From: Apostichopus japonicus
Lineage: Eukaryota > Echinodermata > Holothuroidea > Aspidochirotida > Stichopodidae
Reading direction: 5' to 3'
DNA length: 64,000 bases
Assembly: GCF_037975245.1 (NCBI RefSeq)
Contig: NC_092574.1
Coordinates: 14,653,213 to 14,717,212, forward strand
This document shows, one piece after another, positions 20,580 through 32,489 of this stretch (the stretch's first letter is position 1; each line of letters begins with the position of its first letter). The notes under the pieces were generated by a model. That model did no database searches, had not been told where the DNA came from, and saw only the letters and a list, made by a program, of their open reading frames with translations. A program made the position numbers and the translations under genes.

Positions 20580-23500
20580 ATGGCAAACATTTCTACTGGA
20601 AGAATTCAAAGGGAGCTGAGAGAAATTGTTACAAGTGAAGAGGTTAGTTAGTAAGGTTAAGTTAGAGATTGGTATTCCCAGTTGACGGTCAAGTTCAGGT
20701 TTTTCAGGTTAACTTAACGCAAGGCCTGTGCAACTTGCTAGGCTTACTAAACCTACCCTTATTGCTTGTAATGCTAAACATACCAGTATCACTAGTAAAC
20801 TCCTACATAGTTAGCCTAGGCTAGGTTTAACTTAGCCTTAATTAATAGATAGGTGTATCTTCAGCCTTAGCCTGCTTAGGCATAGCCTAAGCCTAAGGTC
20901 GGTTCAGGAATGACATTGACAGTGACAACCATTCCAACTGGCCTAAGAAAAGACTAGTACATTAGTAAGACCAAGCGTTAGCTATGTTGTTTAATACTCC
21001 TATGTGCCCCTGTAGCCAACAGACCGAGACACCGTAAAGTTCTGGCTTGCAAGGGTATACATACACTGTAGGCTCGGGCTAACTTCAGTCTTGGCAAGGC
21101 TAGGCCAATCTTAACAAAAGCAATAGGATACATGTACGTAGGCCTATCTAAGTCCAAGCAAGCATCCAAGATTGTGATCTAGCCTAGGTATAGGATAGAC
21201 TAGTGCTGATACTAGTCGTAATCGATTAATTGCCAGTAGTCTAGACTACACTTTGGAAGTTCGATTAATCGCGCTCAAAACCAAAATTGCGATTACTCGA
21301 CTACACTACCCATAAACTGCTTTTGAATAATAGCCTTACCTATTTAGAACAGCACTGAAGCAGTTTGTCAGCAAATATCGCAAACCTACAGGTTCTCACA
21401 ATGCTACTCTTGCAGTTGCACTGTGTTATGTTAAAAATCGGCAAGCACCTGCTCCGGTCAGATTCATGCATTTACTTGTCAGTAATACGCTTGTTCTGCA
21501 GTGCAACATTCAGTCTTAGCAATGTTTGATCATTGCCCATACAGGTAATCTCATATTCGTAAGTTATAAATCTTTTCCGATTTTTAAAGTAAATAAGTTT
21601 CAATTACTTCATTACTGGCCTGTATCACATTTATCGGATGTCTGATTGAGTGTGTCGATTGCGGTGTAGTTTAATATCAATGTGCCTGCCTTCACCCTAG
21701 GATAGAGCCTAGCCTAGAACGTCGAACGTCCTACTACAGAAAACTCATGAATACCAATCATCACACCGCTAAAAGGTGTTACATTTATTCATTGTTTGCA
21801 CATTTGGTTTTATTATTGCTAGTAGTTGTAGTAGCCTCGTAGATTCATTAGAAAGTTTTTGATTTACTTTGAACGATTTTAAAAAATGTTATACATTGAA
21901 AGTTGTTCACAGTATTTGTTTGGTAGATGTTTTCACATGATTTAGACACCACACATAAAGACACGCATGAACAAATAAAAACAGTGCACCATGGAAAAGA
22001 ATTGTTTTGACTGTTTTTCTGCAATGTAAAATGACAGTGATGATGTAATAACTGTAACCGAGTAATCACGAGAAAAGCTATGCTAATTGAATACAATAAA
22101 AAGAGTCGACTTTCAGCACTAGGATCGACCTACTGTATGCTAGTCCTGTAAGTTGTATGCTGGGAAAGATTGTGGCTATTTACCCGATCCTTGGGTGAAT
22201 ATTGCATGGAGTGCTTGCGTAAGAAATTTAAATGTTTTATCAAATACTCTGTAATTACCTGGAAGGAACATGACAAGGTTCTTGATGCTGCCTCCAGTGT
22301 AGAGGCTATGGGGTCTTCCCAAGAAAATATAAAGAAAGAAATTAGATATGAGATGGTACATTCTGAGGCATATTAGGATACATATTAGCTTTATACTTAA
22401 GTCTACTTGCAAAGTTAGGCTAATAACTAGTTTAATTTTGTGTGTGTGTGTGTGTTGAGAGGAGGAAGGGGGGTTGGAAGGTTGAAAAGGCTGAGTGTGT
22501 GTACACCCCACCCTTCTGGATCCAGGTCTGATACCATGTTCATTATCCCCCTAAAGGTCGACAAAATAAGCATTACATCTGGCATATTTATCGCAACCAT
22601 GCTCGGCTAAATAAGCACTCCCTATATTTAAACCGCAATCAGGTAAATACTGTACGTTAGCAGAGCATACTTATTGAACCAGCAATCAGGAAAGTAAGCA
22701 CCAGTGTATATATACTTATTTTACTGATGATCAGATTAATAATCACCCCCTATGTAACTGACAATTGGTTCAAAGCACCGATGCCTCACTTATTGCAGTG
22801 ACAATGGAATAAAAAAACACCAACTGTGCATTACTTGATGTAACATATGATTCGGCAAAAAATGATCAATGCCTCAATTATTGAACCGAAAATGGGTAAA
22901 TAAGCACCAGTGCAATGCTTATTGAAGCAAAGATTGGGGGAATAGCTCCCACTATGCTTATATTAATTAGATTTTGCCTTATTTCTAGTTCTAAGTACTC
23001 ATGTGAATTTCTTTGGCTTTACCCTGTGATTCCTTCACATAATTTATATGAAGATCACACACAGTCTGCTTGAGCTAAGACCCTGAAGAAAAACTAGAGT
23101 CTGCGTATATTTACCTTACAACCGAGAACTACAACTAGATCTAACTTGTTCTGAAAGTGCTGCATTTATAACTTGTTTTGGAGAGACTTATATGCAGATG
23201 ATAGGTTTGAGAAATTGTGATTTTAAAAGACTGTACTTGCAATATAAGATCTTGATATGTCTTCTTCGGTAATAACAAATGAAAGCATTTTGGCTGTGAT
23301 TGTTTTTATTTATACATACCTATTTGTATTTTTTGTGAGAATGTGAATTTTCAGTTTATTGGTTGTTGTTTGTATCTTTGTTTTCCAGCATAAAGATGAT
23401 ATTATATCCATAAAAGTTGTTCAAGAAGAAGATTTTTCTAGATTAAAAGGAGAAATTCAGGGTCCACCTGGTTCACCGTACGCTGGCGGTCGCTACACCC

Positions 23501-26500
23501 TGGATATAGTTATACCGGAGACCTACCCATTCAATCCGCCACAAGTAAGTCACAGTTACCTACTTAGTTATGTATTGACATAGTACCGTTTTTTTTTGGG
23601 AGGAGCAGACTGGCCTACTGAACTGATTAGGCACATTGAAGTGTTTTAGGAGGATGGAGAAGATAGAATTTGACTGTAGCAGGATAGAATGTAGCTCTGA
23701 GACTAGATTATTATTGGGATAGCTTAGGTTGTAGCTGAGGCTGTTAGTACAAGTTTAATTTTAGTTAAACAGCGCCACCTTATTTGGTTGTAGTTTTCGA
23801 TATATGGCGTGAAGGTGAAAAGGTGAGCTGCCATAACGATTTGGTCTCGCTCAGTTTCATCCTTTAGGGTGTGTCTTTTGTGATATTTTCCCATGAACAG
23901 AGTACAGAGTACTTTATTAGATACTTAATCCTTCATTACGCAGGCCTCCCATTGCCCTTTCCGGCTGATCGACACCGCCTTGTACTTCTTTTACGCAATC
24001 CCTAATTACAAACACCCTTTCCTCCTGTAAATTATAAGCAGCTTAGTAGTGTTTACACGGGTCCAAAAATCGGGAACAGGGTAACCGAGGGCCGTTACCC
24101 GTCGGGTATCCGGGTACCCGGAAAAATTTGTTTCCCCTCGTGTATCACGATTTTCAAGGAATTACATATAAGATGCTGTAATAAATGCATTATTTTCTCT
24201 ACTGACAATGTTTTCATGTTCAAATACGTAGGTGTAAGATAAGGTATAAAACCTTCGTCAATAATTTTTTTTGCTTTTGTTTCTTTCATTAACTTGTTAA
24301 TAAATTAATTATTTAATTATAATTAGTATTACTACTAACATCGTACTGCCGCCGCTGCTTATGCTTGCTCGTGCACGTCTATTGGATTAAACCATATAAA
24401 TATCCCATTTAGCTCTTAAACAGTTGTTACTACTACTACTATCTATTATGCAGGCCCAGGGTTCGCATTAACCGCGAGATTGCGCGATCAGCGCAATTTG
24501 ATCGCATTTGGAATAAATGATTAGAAAAAGCCACTTGCGATTACTATTTCTTAGTTATCCCGTCAATAATCCATAAACATCTCGTAACTATTCCTTGTAA
24601 GTTTTTCCTTCTATGAAATAAACGAATGAAAAAATAATAATTTCTTCCACCTGGTAGCCTAACACCACACTAAGTCAATGAGAAATATAGCTAAGCCTAA
24701 CCATCTGTTTATTTGCTGAAGTTGTGACGCAGTTATAAGACATCCATGGAATACTTTTTTTATTGCTGTTACGTTCGACCACATGGTTGCCTAACACCAC
24801 ACTAAGTCAATGGGGGTAATCTAGCCTAGCCATCTGTTTATTAGCTGAAATTGTGACGCAGTTATAAGATATCTATGGAAAGCTTTCATTATTGCTGTTA
24901 TCTTCGGCCACATGGTAGCCTAACAACACACTAAGTCAATGGGAAATCTGCCTAACCATCGGTTTGCAATTTTTTTTTAAACAATCACACTTTGCGCAGG
25001 ATTCGGGTAATAAATTAGGAACCGGGTAGTATCGCGTCGTGCGGGTACCTTCATTATTGCTGTGATCTTCAACCACATTGTAGCCTAACACCACACTAAG
25101 TCAATGGGAAATCTGCCTAACCGTAGGTTTGCCAATTTTTTTTTTTTTTTAACCACACTTTGCGTAGGATTCGGGTAATAAATTAGGAACCGGGTAGTAT
25201 CGCGTCGGGCGGGTACCCGGGTACCCGGATAACCCGTGCAAACACTACAGCTTAGCTTTCCTGACATGAACTCAGTCTAACCATCCTTATTGACTTTCTC
25301 ATGCTTTTTTCATCATCCTGAATTTGGTATCCTAAAATTGGAGAAAAATATAGTATACATGTAAGTTTAAAGAAAGTTGATTTTCCACACAACGGACAGA
25401 AATCAACGGAAAGTGCCATGTACAGAGAATAACTGATACCTATCGGTAGCGCCCCCCCCCCCCCCCAAAAAAATGTACTATTATTTTCATGCCAGTAGAC
25501 ATTAAGAACATAAATGCATGATAAGTCTGTTAACAATTTCGTCAGTCAAAGAACTGGCATGATATCTTAACCTGACATAAGCCCTGTATTAATGCTCATT
25601 ATTATCAGCAAATACTATTGGACTGCTCTCATAAGCCTGTACAGTAACTAATGTGTGTTGTAATTCAGGAAAATGCCAGTGGGAACTTGATCTTTAACCA
25701 GTAGATTTTTTTTAAAAACAAGTTTGCACTTTTTTAGCTAATTAATATTAGATAATTGTGAAAAACCTTGGCCTGTAGAATTTCGAATATTTTTCCACTG
25801 TGAACTTGTGAAGGCTAAAGGATAAGAAATATTGTCAGTCATTATCAAAAGTTTAGAAAAAAAAAATGTGTGAAAATATGACAGAGGATGTTACGTGGGT
25901 TGCACATATGTAGATATCATATCATACGTTCTCAGTAAATATTGCCATTTTGTTCATTCATTTTCCTTTGTCTTCTTTTTTTGTGTGTAATCTGTGTGTG
26001 TTTGTTCATTAAAGGCTTTCATCAATATTTTAATTCGTCAATAGAGGATTATACATTTCTTTTGTTTTGCGTTGAGTCTACTTTGTAATTTGTGATCATG
26101 TTTAATGTTTGTAAATCTCATTGTTTCTTTCATCAGTCTATAACATTTGCAGTTTTTGTCTGTTTGTTTTTCCCTCCACTTTTTTACAAGTTTTGAGAAT
26201 ATTCAAATTGGTATTTTATGGTTCATTTTAAGATAGAAGAAAATCGTAGAAAATAGTACATTGGAAATGATAAGATTTGCTTCTATGTTTTTGCTTTTGT
26301 GTAGGTTAAATTTGTTACGAAGATCTGGCATCCAAATATAAGCTCGGCAACAGGTGCGATATGTTTAGACATTTTGAAGGACCAGTGGGCAGCAGCCATG
26401 ACACTGAGAACAGTTCTACTCTCCATTCAAGTACTGTTGAACTCAGCAGAACCAGATGACCCTCAGGATGCAGTAGTAGCCAAACAGGTAACTTAGAAAT

Positions 26501-27830
26501 TAAAGTATTCGGATCAAATGCGCTTGGAATGGATCAGTGCTCGTCCTGTGTTTGTTTCAAGGAAACCTAGCATCTAGTCCAGCTAACAGCTAAGATGGGG
26601 TGGGTCTTCAGTTCACCTGGGAACAATCTATAGTTTTCTCCTATCTGGAAAGGTCCCCCCCCCACAGGTTGATGAAATAAATTTGAAACAAAGCTGAGAA
26701 ATGGGTGGTCACTGGGTATACCAGAAGCCGTTTGCCTTTTCAAATTTTTTTTATTATCGTTGTTAAGCAATTTGATGTAGCCGTTTTCTAAGCTGATTTG
26801 AGTTGTCGTAATTACTAATTACTGTAGCCCTCGTTATTGTTTTTGTACACTGCCATCTTCTCCTCGTTAAAATGGCGGTATTTTATCCTGTTATATTGTT
26901 TCCTTTTCTCTTGCTACAGTACAAATCCGATTACAAGACATTTTACCAAACAGCAAAGCATTGGGCAAAAGTGCATGCTGGAGCCAATGTGGACGAATTA
27001 TCGGATCTAGATGACAAAATTAAGCAACTTACTGAAATGGGATTCAAAGAGGTAAGACAGTAGCCCTGGATTGTGGCTCAGTATAGCTCAACTGAAATGA
27101 TTTTATTCGTACTAGTGAAACAGGATTCAGTAATTTTCGACCACACTGCAGTATTCAGCCCTACTCTGTCACTACCAAACAGTGCCCAATGGAAAGAAAA
27201 TGTCTCAAAATGTATCTTCTTTTTTTTTAACATGACAACTGATTCCTGGTACCTTCCTAAGTCCTGTATATATGTTACTGCATTAGTCACTAGATAATCC
27301 CTCTTCATTTTTGGTGTGCACAAGTTTCATGACTATTAACATGTATGGCCTACCACACTATGCATATGTCTGGGCATCAGAACCACTAAACGTTCTTCGT
27401 TTTCATGGTTTGTAATTCTAGTCTATATTCAGAATGAAACCAGGAAACAAATAAAATTACTGTAGGCATAACATTGCAAGAGTATCCAATGAAAGTAAAA
27501 ACAGATCTCATCAGATTGCAGGTCACAAACTTTTCAATATTGTACTCAACAATTGTACACAGTCAATAGAAGCAGAGGTCTGATTTCAACCCTGTAGATC
27601 TCCTAGATTTATGGATAGTCCCCAGGATTATGTGTGGATATGACATGTATGGCTCCAGCATATTAAGTCAGTAGTATAATGCAACACAGAGTGCAGCTTT
27701 ATAAAGAGTGTCTGCTTTCATAGGGGTCTTCCATCTTCTGGTTCTTGTTTGTTCCCAGGCGGAGGCCAGGATAGCTCTTTCATCACACAGTTGGGACGTT
27801 GATAAAGCAGTGGAACAGTTGACCAGCTGA
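20580..27830 (+). CDS. UBE2K: Ubiquitin-conjugating enzyme E2 K (E2-25K/UBC1)
   Basis: Accepts ubiquitin from E1 and builds Lys48-linked chains in cytosol and nucleus. Five exons: 20580-20642, 23389-23544, 26305-26487, 26920-27051, 27759-27830. All are phase 0 with canonical borders and give 201 residues (human 200). Exon 1 starts [17 protein letters not shown]. Exon 2 carries [19 protein letters not shown]. Exon 3 carries [20 protein letters not shown], with the HPN motif and catalytic Cys at residue 93 (codon 26362-26364), and ends [12 protein letters not shown]. Exons 4-5 end in the UBA domain ([30 protein letters not shown]). This C-terminal UBA distinguishes UBE2K from other E2s. Intron 2 holds a 1.2-kb hAT-like element. 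A possible poly(A) signal is at 29096-29101. Confidence 0.97.
20643..23388. other. UBE2K intron 1
   Basis: Large intron with repeated CCTAG/TAGGC-rich stretches (20,690-21,200), a short GT run (22,440-22,454) and recurring short AATAAGCACC-like phrases (22,570-22,960). No exon or element boundary is supported. Confidence 0.5.
24047..25247. mobile_element. hAT-like element, 1.2 kb, TAGTGTTT ends
   Basis: Terminal inverted repeats TAGTGTTTACACGGG / CCCGTGCAAACACTA extend into GGGTACCCGG-rich subterminal sequence. It is flanked by the perfect 8-bp duplication CAGCTTAG (24039-24046 and 25248-25255). No transposase reading frame is seen, so it is non-autonomous. The right half consists of tandem repeats (separate entry). 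It sits within UBE2K intron 2. Confidence 0.88.
24651..25247 (+). repeat. Four tandem repeats (130-170 bp) inside the hAT-like element
   Basis: Units begin near 24651, 24781, 24911 and 25075 and share GCCTAACACCACACTAAGTC and CTAACCATC or a close form. The last two units also carry GATTCGGGTAATAAATTAGG, which precedes the subterminal GGGTACC motifs. Confidence 0.8.
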
Positions 27831-27927
27831 TGCTGTGAGAGAAACAGATAGCTCTCAAAATCTTGAGCTAGACAGATGTAGCTCACAGCAGGACCTGGCA
27901 GAACCGTCACTAGGAATTATGGCTTAC

Positions 27928-28160
27928 ATGTTGCAATAGGTGGACAACAATCATATCGAGTGGGTGAGGCATTGCGGAGCATGTTGGGCGCCATACTGGA
28001 AGCGTTCCGAGACCCCCCCCCTCCCCCTATGAGTATGTTTTGAGGTGATTCACTTTGTCTCGGAAGCAGATGTGGATGGAGATCTGAATCTGAAGGTGTA
28101 ACGGTATCAGTTGTCATGGCTGCGTTTCTAAATTGCTGTCGATGTTTTTCTTGGAGGTCT
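27928..28160 (-). CDS. Orphan coding-exon candidate antisense to the UBE2K 3' UTR
   Basis: Open for the whole interval between an acceptor (acctttcag|A) and a donor (ACAT|GTAAGC), phase 1 in and 1 out, 233 bp. It reads RDLQEKHRQQFRNAAMTTDT, then PSDSDLHPHLLPRQSESPQN, a five-Gly run, and PNMLRNASPTRYD. The polar, low-bias composition looks like a linker of a real protein rather than chance. I do not recognise the family and found no partner exon nearby, so it may be a pseudo-exon. Confidence 0.35.
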
Positions 28161-29095
28161 CTGAAAGGTACCATTCATATGTTACTAAGTTAAGATAATG
28201 GTCATTTTAATAATACAATTCATGAGTCTCATGCCTTTTTTAAGTTTTTAGTACTTTCCTTTATCATTAACCAAAATTTATCAATATCTGACTTGGATAT
28301 GCAGTATGTAATTACACTGGTGTAGGAAAATTGTTGACCATGGGGCAAGGAAATTAGCCGGCCTAAGGAGAGCGGTACAAAGAAGAAGAAAATATGAGAT
28401 GATAGATTGCACTATTCGTAAATATAACTCTGATAACATGCACTTATGAACACACTGAAATGTAGACCATGTGACGGCCTTCATCCAATAGCGTTGACTC
28501 GAGGCTTGCACAGCCGTAATTTATACAACAATGAATCATTGGTTGGTTCAATTTTGGTATTTTTGCACAACATTGAAACTTCATGATTTCTTTCAGAATT
28601 TGTGACCAGTTGGGACAATTTTTTCTTCAATGCTTTAAATATCACTCTTTACTGTCCATTTTAACGTCATGCTTCGTAGCACTCGCACTGACAGTACGAA
28701 CGGTTCAAAACATTTACAGACAGGCTATTCATACTGCAAATACTGTCAGTACAAGTGCTTTGAAGCAGGACATGAAAGACAGTATAGAAAAACAATTGTT
28801 CCAACTGGTTGTCTGGGGGGAGTAGATTCAGTAGTAATAGATACACCGGCATTGTACTAAACAACATACTATTCTTCTATGGATAGTGCAATTTTATGGA
28901 CCCTGTCTGATCTGCAGGCTCCTGCCAGTGTTCACAGGAAGAGCTTGCTTTTGGAAATACATAGCATTTAAAATGTGCAGCTCACAAGCTGAAGCTTAGG
29001 AGAGGTCTCTGTTTGAGGATGTGGATTTTCAAGTGAGTACATCATGAAAAGTCAGACTATAAAGTCAAAAGTTATTTAAAAAAAAAATGTATGAC

Positions 29096-29101
29096 AATAA
29101 A
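29096..29101 (+). terminator. Possible UBE2K poly(A) signal
   Basis: AATAAA about 1.27 kb after the UBE2K stop codon, the first clear one noticed. Transcript evidence would be needed to decide. Confidence 0.3.
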
Positions 29102-32100
29102 AGGCATAGATATCTTATGGATATATAGATATTTTGTAAATAATAATAAGAAAAAAAAGTAAATTTTCCTTCACAACATCTTTATCTATTTTGTAGTTGA
29201 TTAAAACTGCATATTATGGAATTGTTACTTTTTTTTAATTGAGTGAATGGTCAGTAAAGTTTAATGCAAGGAAGAAGGGTATACTGTAAAAGGGTGACAT
29301 GGTTTTTAAGACTCGATCAAGATGGAATCCCTATTATTAGCTGTTACTAAGGGAAGTTCAAACCTCAACTTCATTTAAAACCTTGTGGTATATACTTGTG
29401 CAAGTTAATGATACCTAATGATACCTCATAACAGGGTTGCCAGCTTTTCAGCGATGCAACCGTCCAAATTTGTTGTTATTGTATGACAAGTGACCCTGTA
29501 TTGAGTCTAAATTGTGTGGGTTAGCAATTTATTACAATTGAACATTTGGGAGAGAAACTTGTTAAAAAGCATTCCAATGTTTTTACCGACGCTTAGACCT
29601 AAATGCAACATTGAGGTGGGTCTGAGCAACATGAAGCAGTTGAACTGAATGTTCTTTGAAGGAATTTCTGCAAAATTTGGTACGCCATTTTAAAACAGCC
29701 AAAAGGCTGTCTGGCTGGACCTTTCATCTTCCTCTGGCCAATGACATTTGAAAAAATGCCATATTAGTCATTTTGACACTTAAAATGCCAGACTGGCAAC
29801 CCTTCTTCATAACAAAGTATCTTTTTCCTTTTTTGAAGCAAAACAAACTTTGCTTTCAAGGTCAGCTGATTTGTTCTTGTGTCTAATTTTGGAATATTGA
29901 GTTTAACATGAGAAATGTGTGAAGCTAATTTTCATTTACAGTTACATGTTTGCAACAGGTAGTAAATAGATTGCCTGCAAGGGACCTAACAAGATTGTTG
30001 GAGTCTCGGGGGAGGGGCAGCGGGAGCAGGGTAAAGTAGGCTTCTTCCTTGCCTTTTCTATTGGGTCGGATTGGTGGGGTGGAGTGATTAGAACTGCTGT
30101 AATGTCAGAAACATCTTTAAAAGGAAGATGTAAACCAGATACGCTTCATTTCTGCTCATATCTTGGTCAGACTGTTTCTTACTTATTTCCACATGATTTC
30201 AAAGAAACATTCATGCATCTCAAAACAAAGTAAGAAAAATTTTTGACAATTCCTGGCCATTGATTCATACCCTCAAAGAAGATTATATGAAGTGAATTAG
30301 CCAATTAATCCTGCTTGAGTTATTCAACAGAGAAAGGTTCAAATCTATCATGTACATTGTATTGGTGTGGGAATGGGAGGGTGAAGAGAGGAGGAGGAGG
30401 GGGGGGGGGTGGGGGATGAAGAAGGAGAAGGGTGAAGGTATGAGAAAATGGGTGAAGTAGTGATTGGGAGAGTGTTTGCTGATGAATTTTAAGGTGAAGC
30501 AGATGGTTTTTGATTTCTGAAATGAATGTGACAACAGACATTCACATATTCCCTTGATTTGGTGCTATCATTGGTTGACAATTGAAAGCTTGAGTAAGGA
30601 TTTATTCTGCTATTAGGTGTAAGCGTGCATATTAAACCAGTGTCTTAACTTCTGCTGTCATATAATAAATAGTTTAAGCATAATCTGTTCTACCATTTGT
30701 TGATGGCACTTCGGAATTGATGTAATGAAGGACTTTCCTTTATTGTATTGACCTAAATTTGAGAGGTTACCAAGGTGACAAAATTTAACAAGAATATGTG
30801 GAAACAAATGTTCAATGTCCCTTGCTAATGGTGAATATTGAAGTTTGCATTTAGGCTTTAATTTGTATACCGTATTTGGTGTATCTTAAAGAAATGAAGG
30901 TGTCCGTTTTCTTTGCCAACAAAGTTGATTTTCATCCACCAAAGACCAAAAGGAGTAAAGAGGTTGAGATACATCAATATTTAAAGTACTTTACCCATGT
31001 CAGTCAAGAGGAAAAGAAAAAGAAAAGAAAATTTTAAGAGTAGTTTTCTTTTCAAGAATTTCTTATCTTCGGAGTATTAGTTTAAGGGTGGCGGTTTATT
31101 TTCTGTTGATGCTTGCTATGCAACTTTGTAGTCATGTGACATTACTTTGCAGTCAAGTGACGTTACTTTGCAGTCATGTGACAATACTTTTCATTCATGT
31201 GACAATACTTAGCATTCATGTGATGATACTTTGCCTTTTTGGTATGAAAATGCCTATAATAGTTTCCTCCTTTAAAAATTTATAATATTATATCCGTCAA
31301 ACTTTATTTTTTTTTCTAGAAAATTTTATTTGTCGATAAAGCTATTTCTGGACGACAAATTGTTCATGGGGTAATTGGAATTATCAGTTAATTATATTCA
31401 TCACTTGGCATCCATTTTATGAGAAAGAAAATAGAAGAGAGTATTAAGATTCAGTGAAGAACATATTTCTCTCTCCAAGCCTTCCCCCCTCCCCTCACCT
31501 CCCAGCAGGTAGCAGGTCATTAATAATATTAACTTCCATGCAAAAAGGTTCATAAGATGAAACATTTTTTTGTTCTTATTTATCACAATAAAGTTATTAT
31601 AATTATACTCCTTATAGTCTAAGACAGCAAAAACAATTCTGTACCCCCCCCCCCTCAAATAAAAAATGGAAAACAAAGAAAGGTATTTTTTATGTTTACT
31701 GACAATTTTGAGAGTGTCCTTCAAGTTGACTTGATATTTTTACTCCATCAAAAAGTACCACATACATTCTGTTCTGTACTTGATTAATCGATGTTCTGAC
31801 ATTGCTTGTGATAGCCAATGTTTTTTTGTTTAAGGAAACACCACCAGGTTACTGTGACTATCATCCCCAGGCTCACCTAATTAGATGATAATAACTTGCT
31901 TGTAATTGATTTAGTGAGCACAACCTATTAAAGAAGCATTTTTCATTTACAAGTTACATTTGTGATGTATTAGACAAAGAGAGACCCCCCCAAAGCGAAA
32001 AAAAAAGTTTATACTATTTTTTAAGGTTCCATCAAAATATGAAATTTTGTGATATAGGTTTTTCCAAAGAATTAGTCATATAATAGCATATAATGTTTTC

Positions 32101-32380
32101 TTGTCATAGAAACTTGCTATTATAATGTGTATAACAATTTAAGTAACAGCCTGTGAACTTCCAGTGCAAACCTTTTATTTGCCTTGTGAGTAGTGCACTG
32201 TTCTGTGGGAGACACTTTATAGTTTAATGAATTACTTGGTCACAGTAGCATCTTCCACCCAGATTTCTATATGCAAATTAGTTTTAACTGTGACAAAAGT
32301 TTCGAAAGTAATCGAATTAAACAGTTTTGATAGACTTTTAATGATACTAATGCAGCTAACAAGCATATTGTTAAAAGCAG
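29102..32380. other. Non-coding stretch
   Basis: A/T-rich DNA with a GA-rich block (30,370-30,450), a minisatellite at 31,131 and C runs near 31,645. No exon is supported. Confidence 0.4.
31131..31235 (+). repeat. 21-bp minisatellite, five units
   Basis: Units of exactly 21 bp (GTCATGTGACAATACTTTKCA type) at 31131, 31152, 31173, 31194 and 31215. Because 21 is divisible by three it keeps an open frame by chance; no gene is inferred. Confidence 0.85.
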
Positions 32381-32489
32381 TTCTGAATGTGAACACCTAC
32401 CATTTTTTCCAATCGTTGGAAGTCGTTCCATCGTATGTGACCAGATAGCTGATGGTGCTCTGCTAGATTGGAAGGATGCAGAGGACACT
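32381..32489 (+). CDS. Orphan coding-exon candidate
   Basis: Reads ECEHLPFFPIVGSRSIVCDQ then IADGALLDWKDAEDT, ending at a strong donor ACT|GTAAGT; acceptor ...AAAAGCAG at 32380 is plausible but weak. The composition is protein-like and stop-free across the interval. Family not recognised and no neighbouring exon found. Confidence 0.3.

Noticed and set aside
24651-25247. CRISPR-like array
   Set aside because: The units are 130-170 bp tandem repeats without short regular spacers, inside a transposon of a eukaryotic genome.
31088-31285. Small membrane protein with heptad-like repeats
   Set aside because: The repeats are a 21-bp minisatellite that stays in frame by arithmetic.
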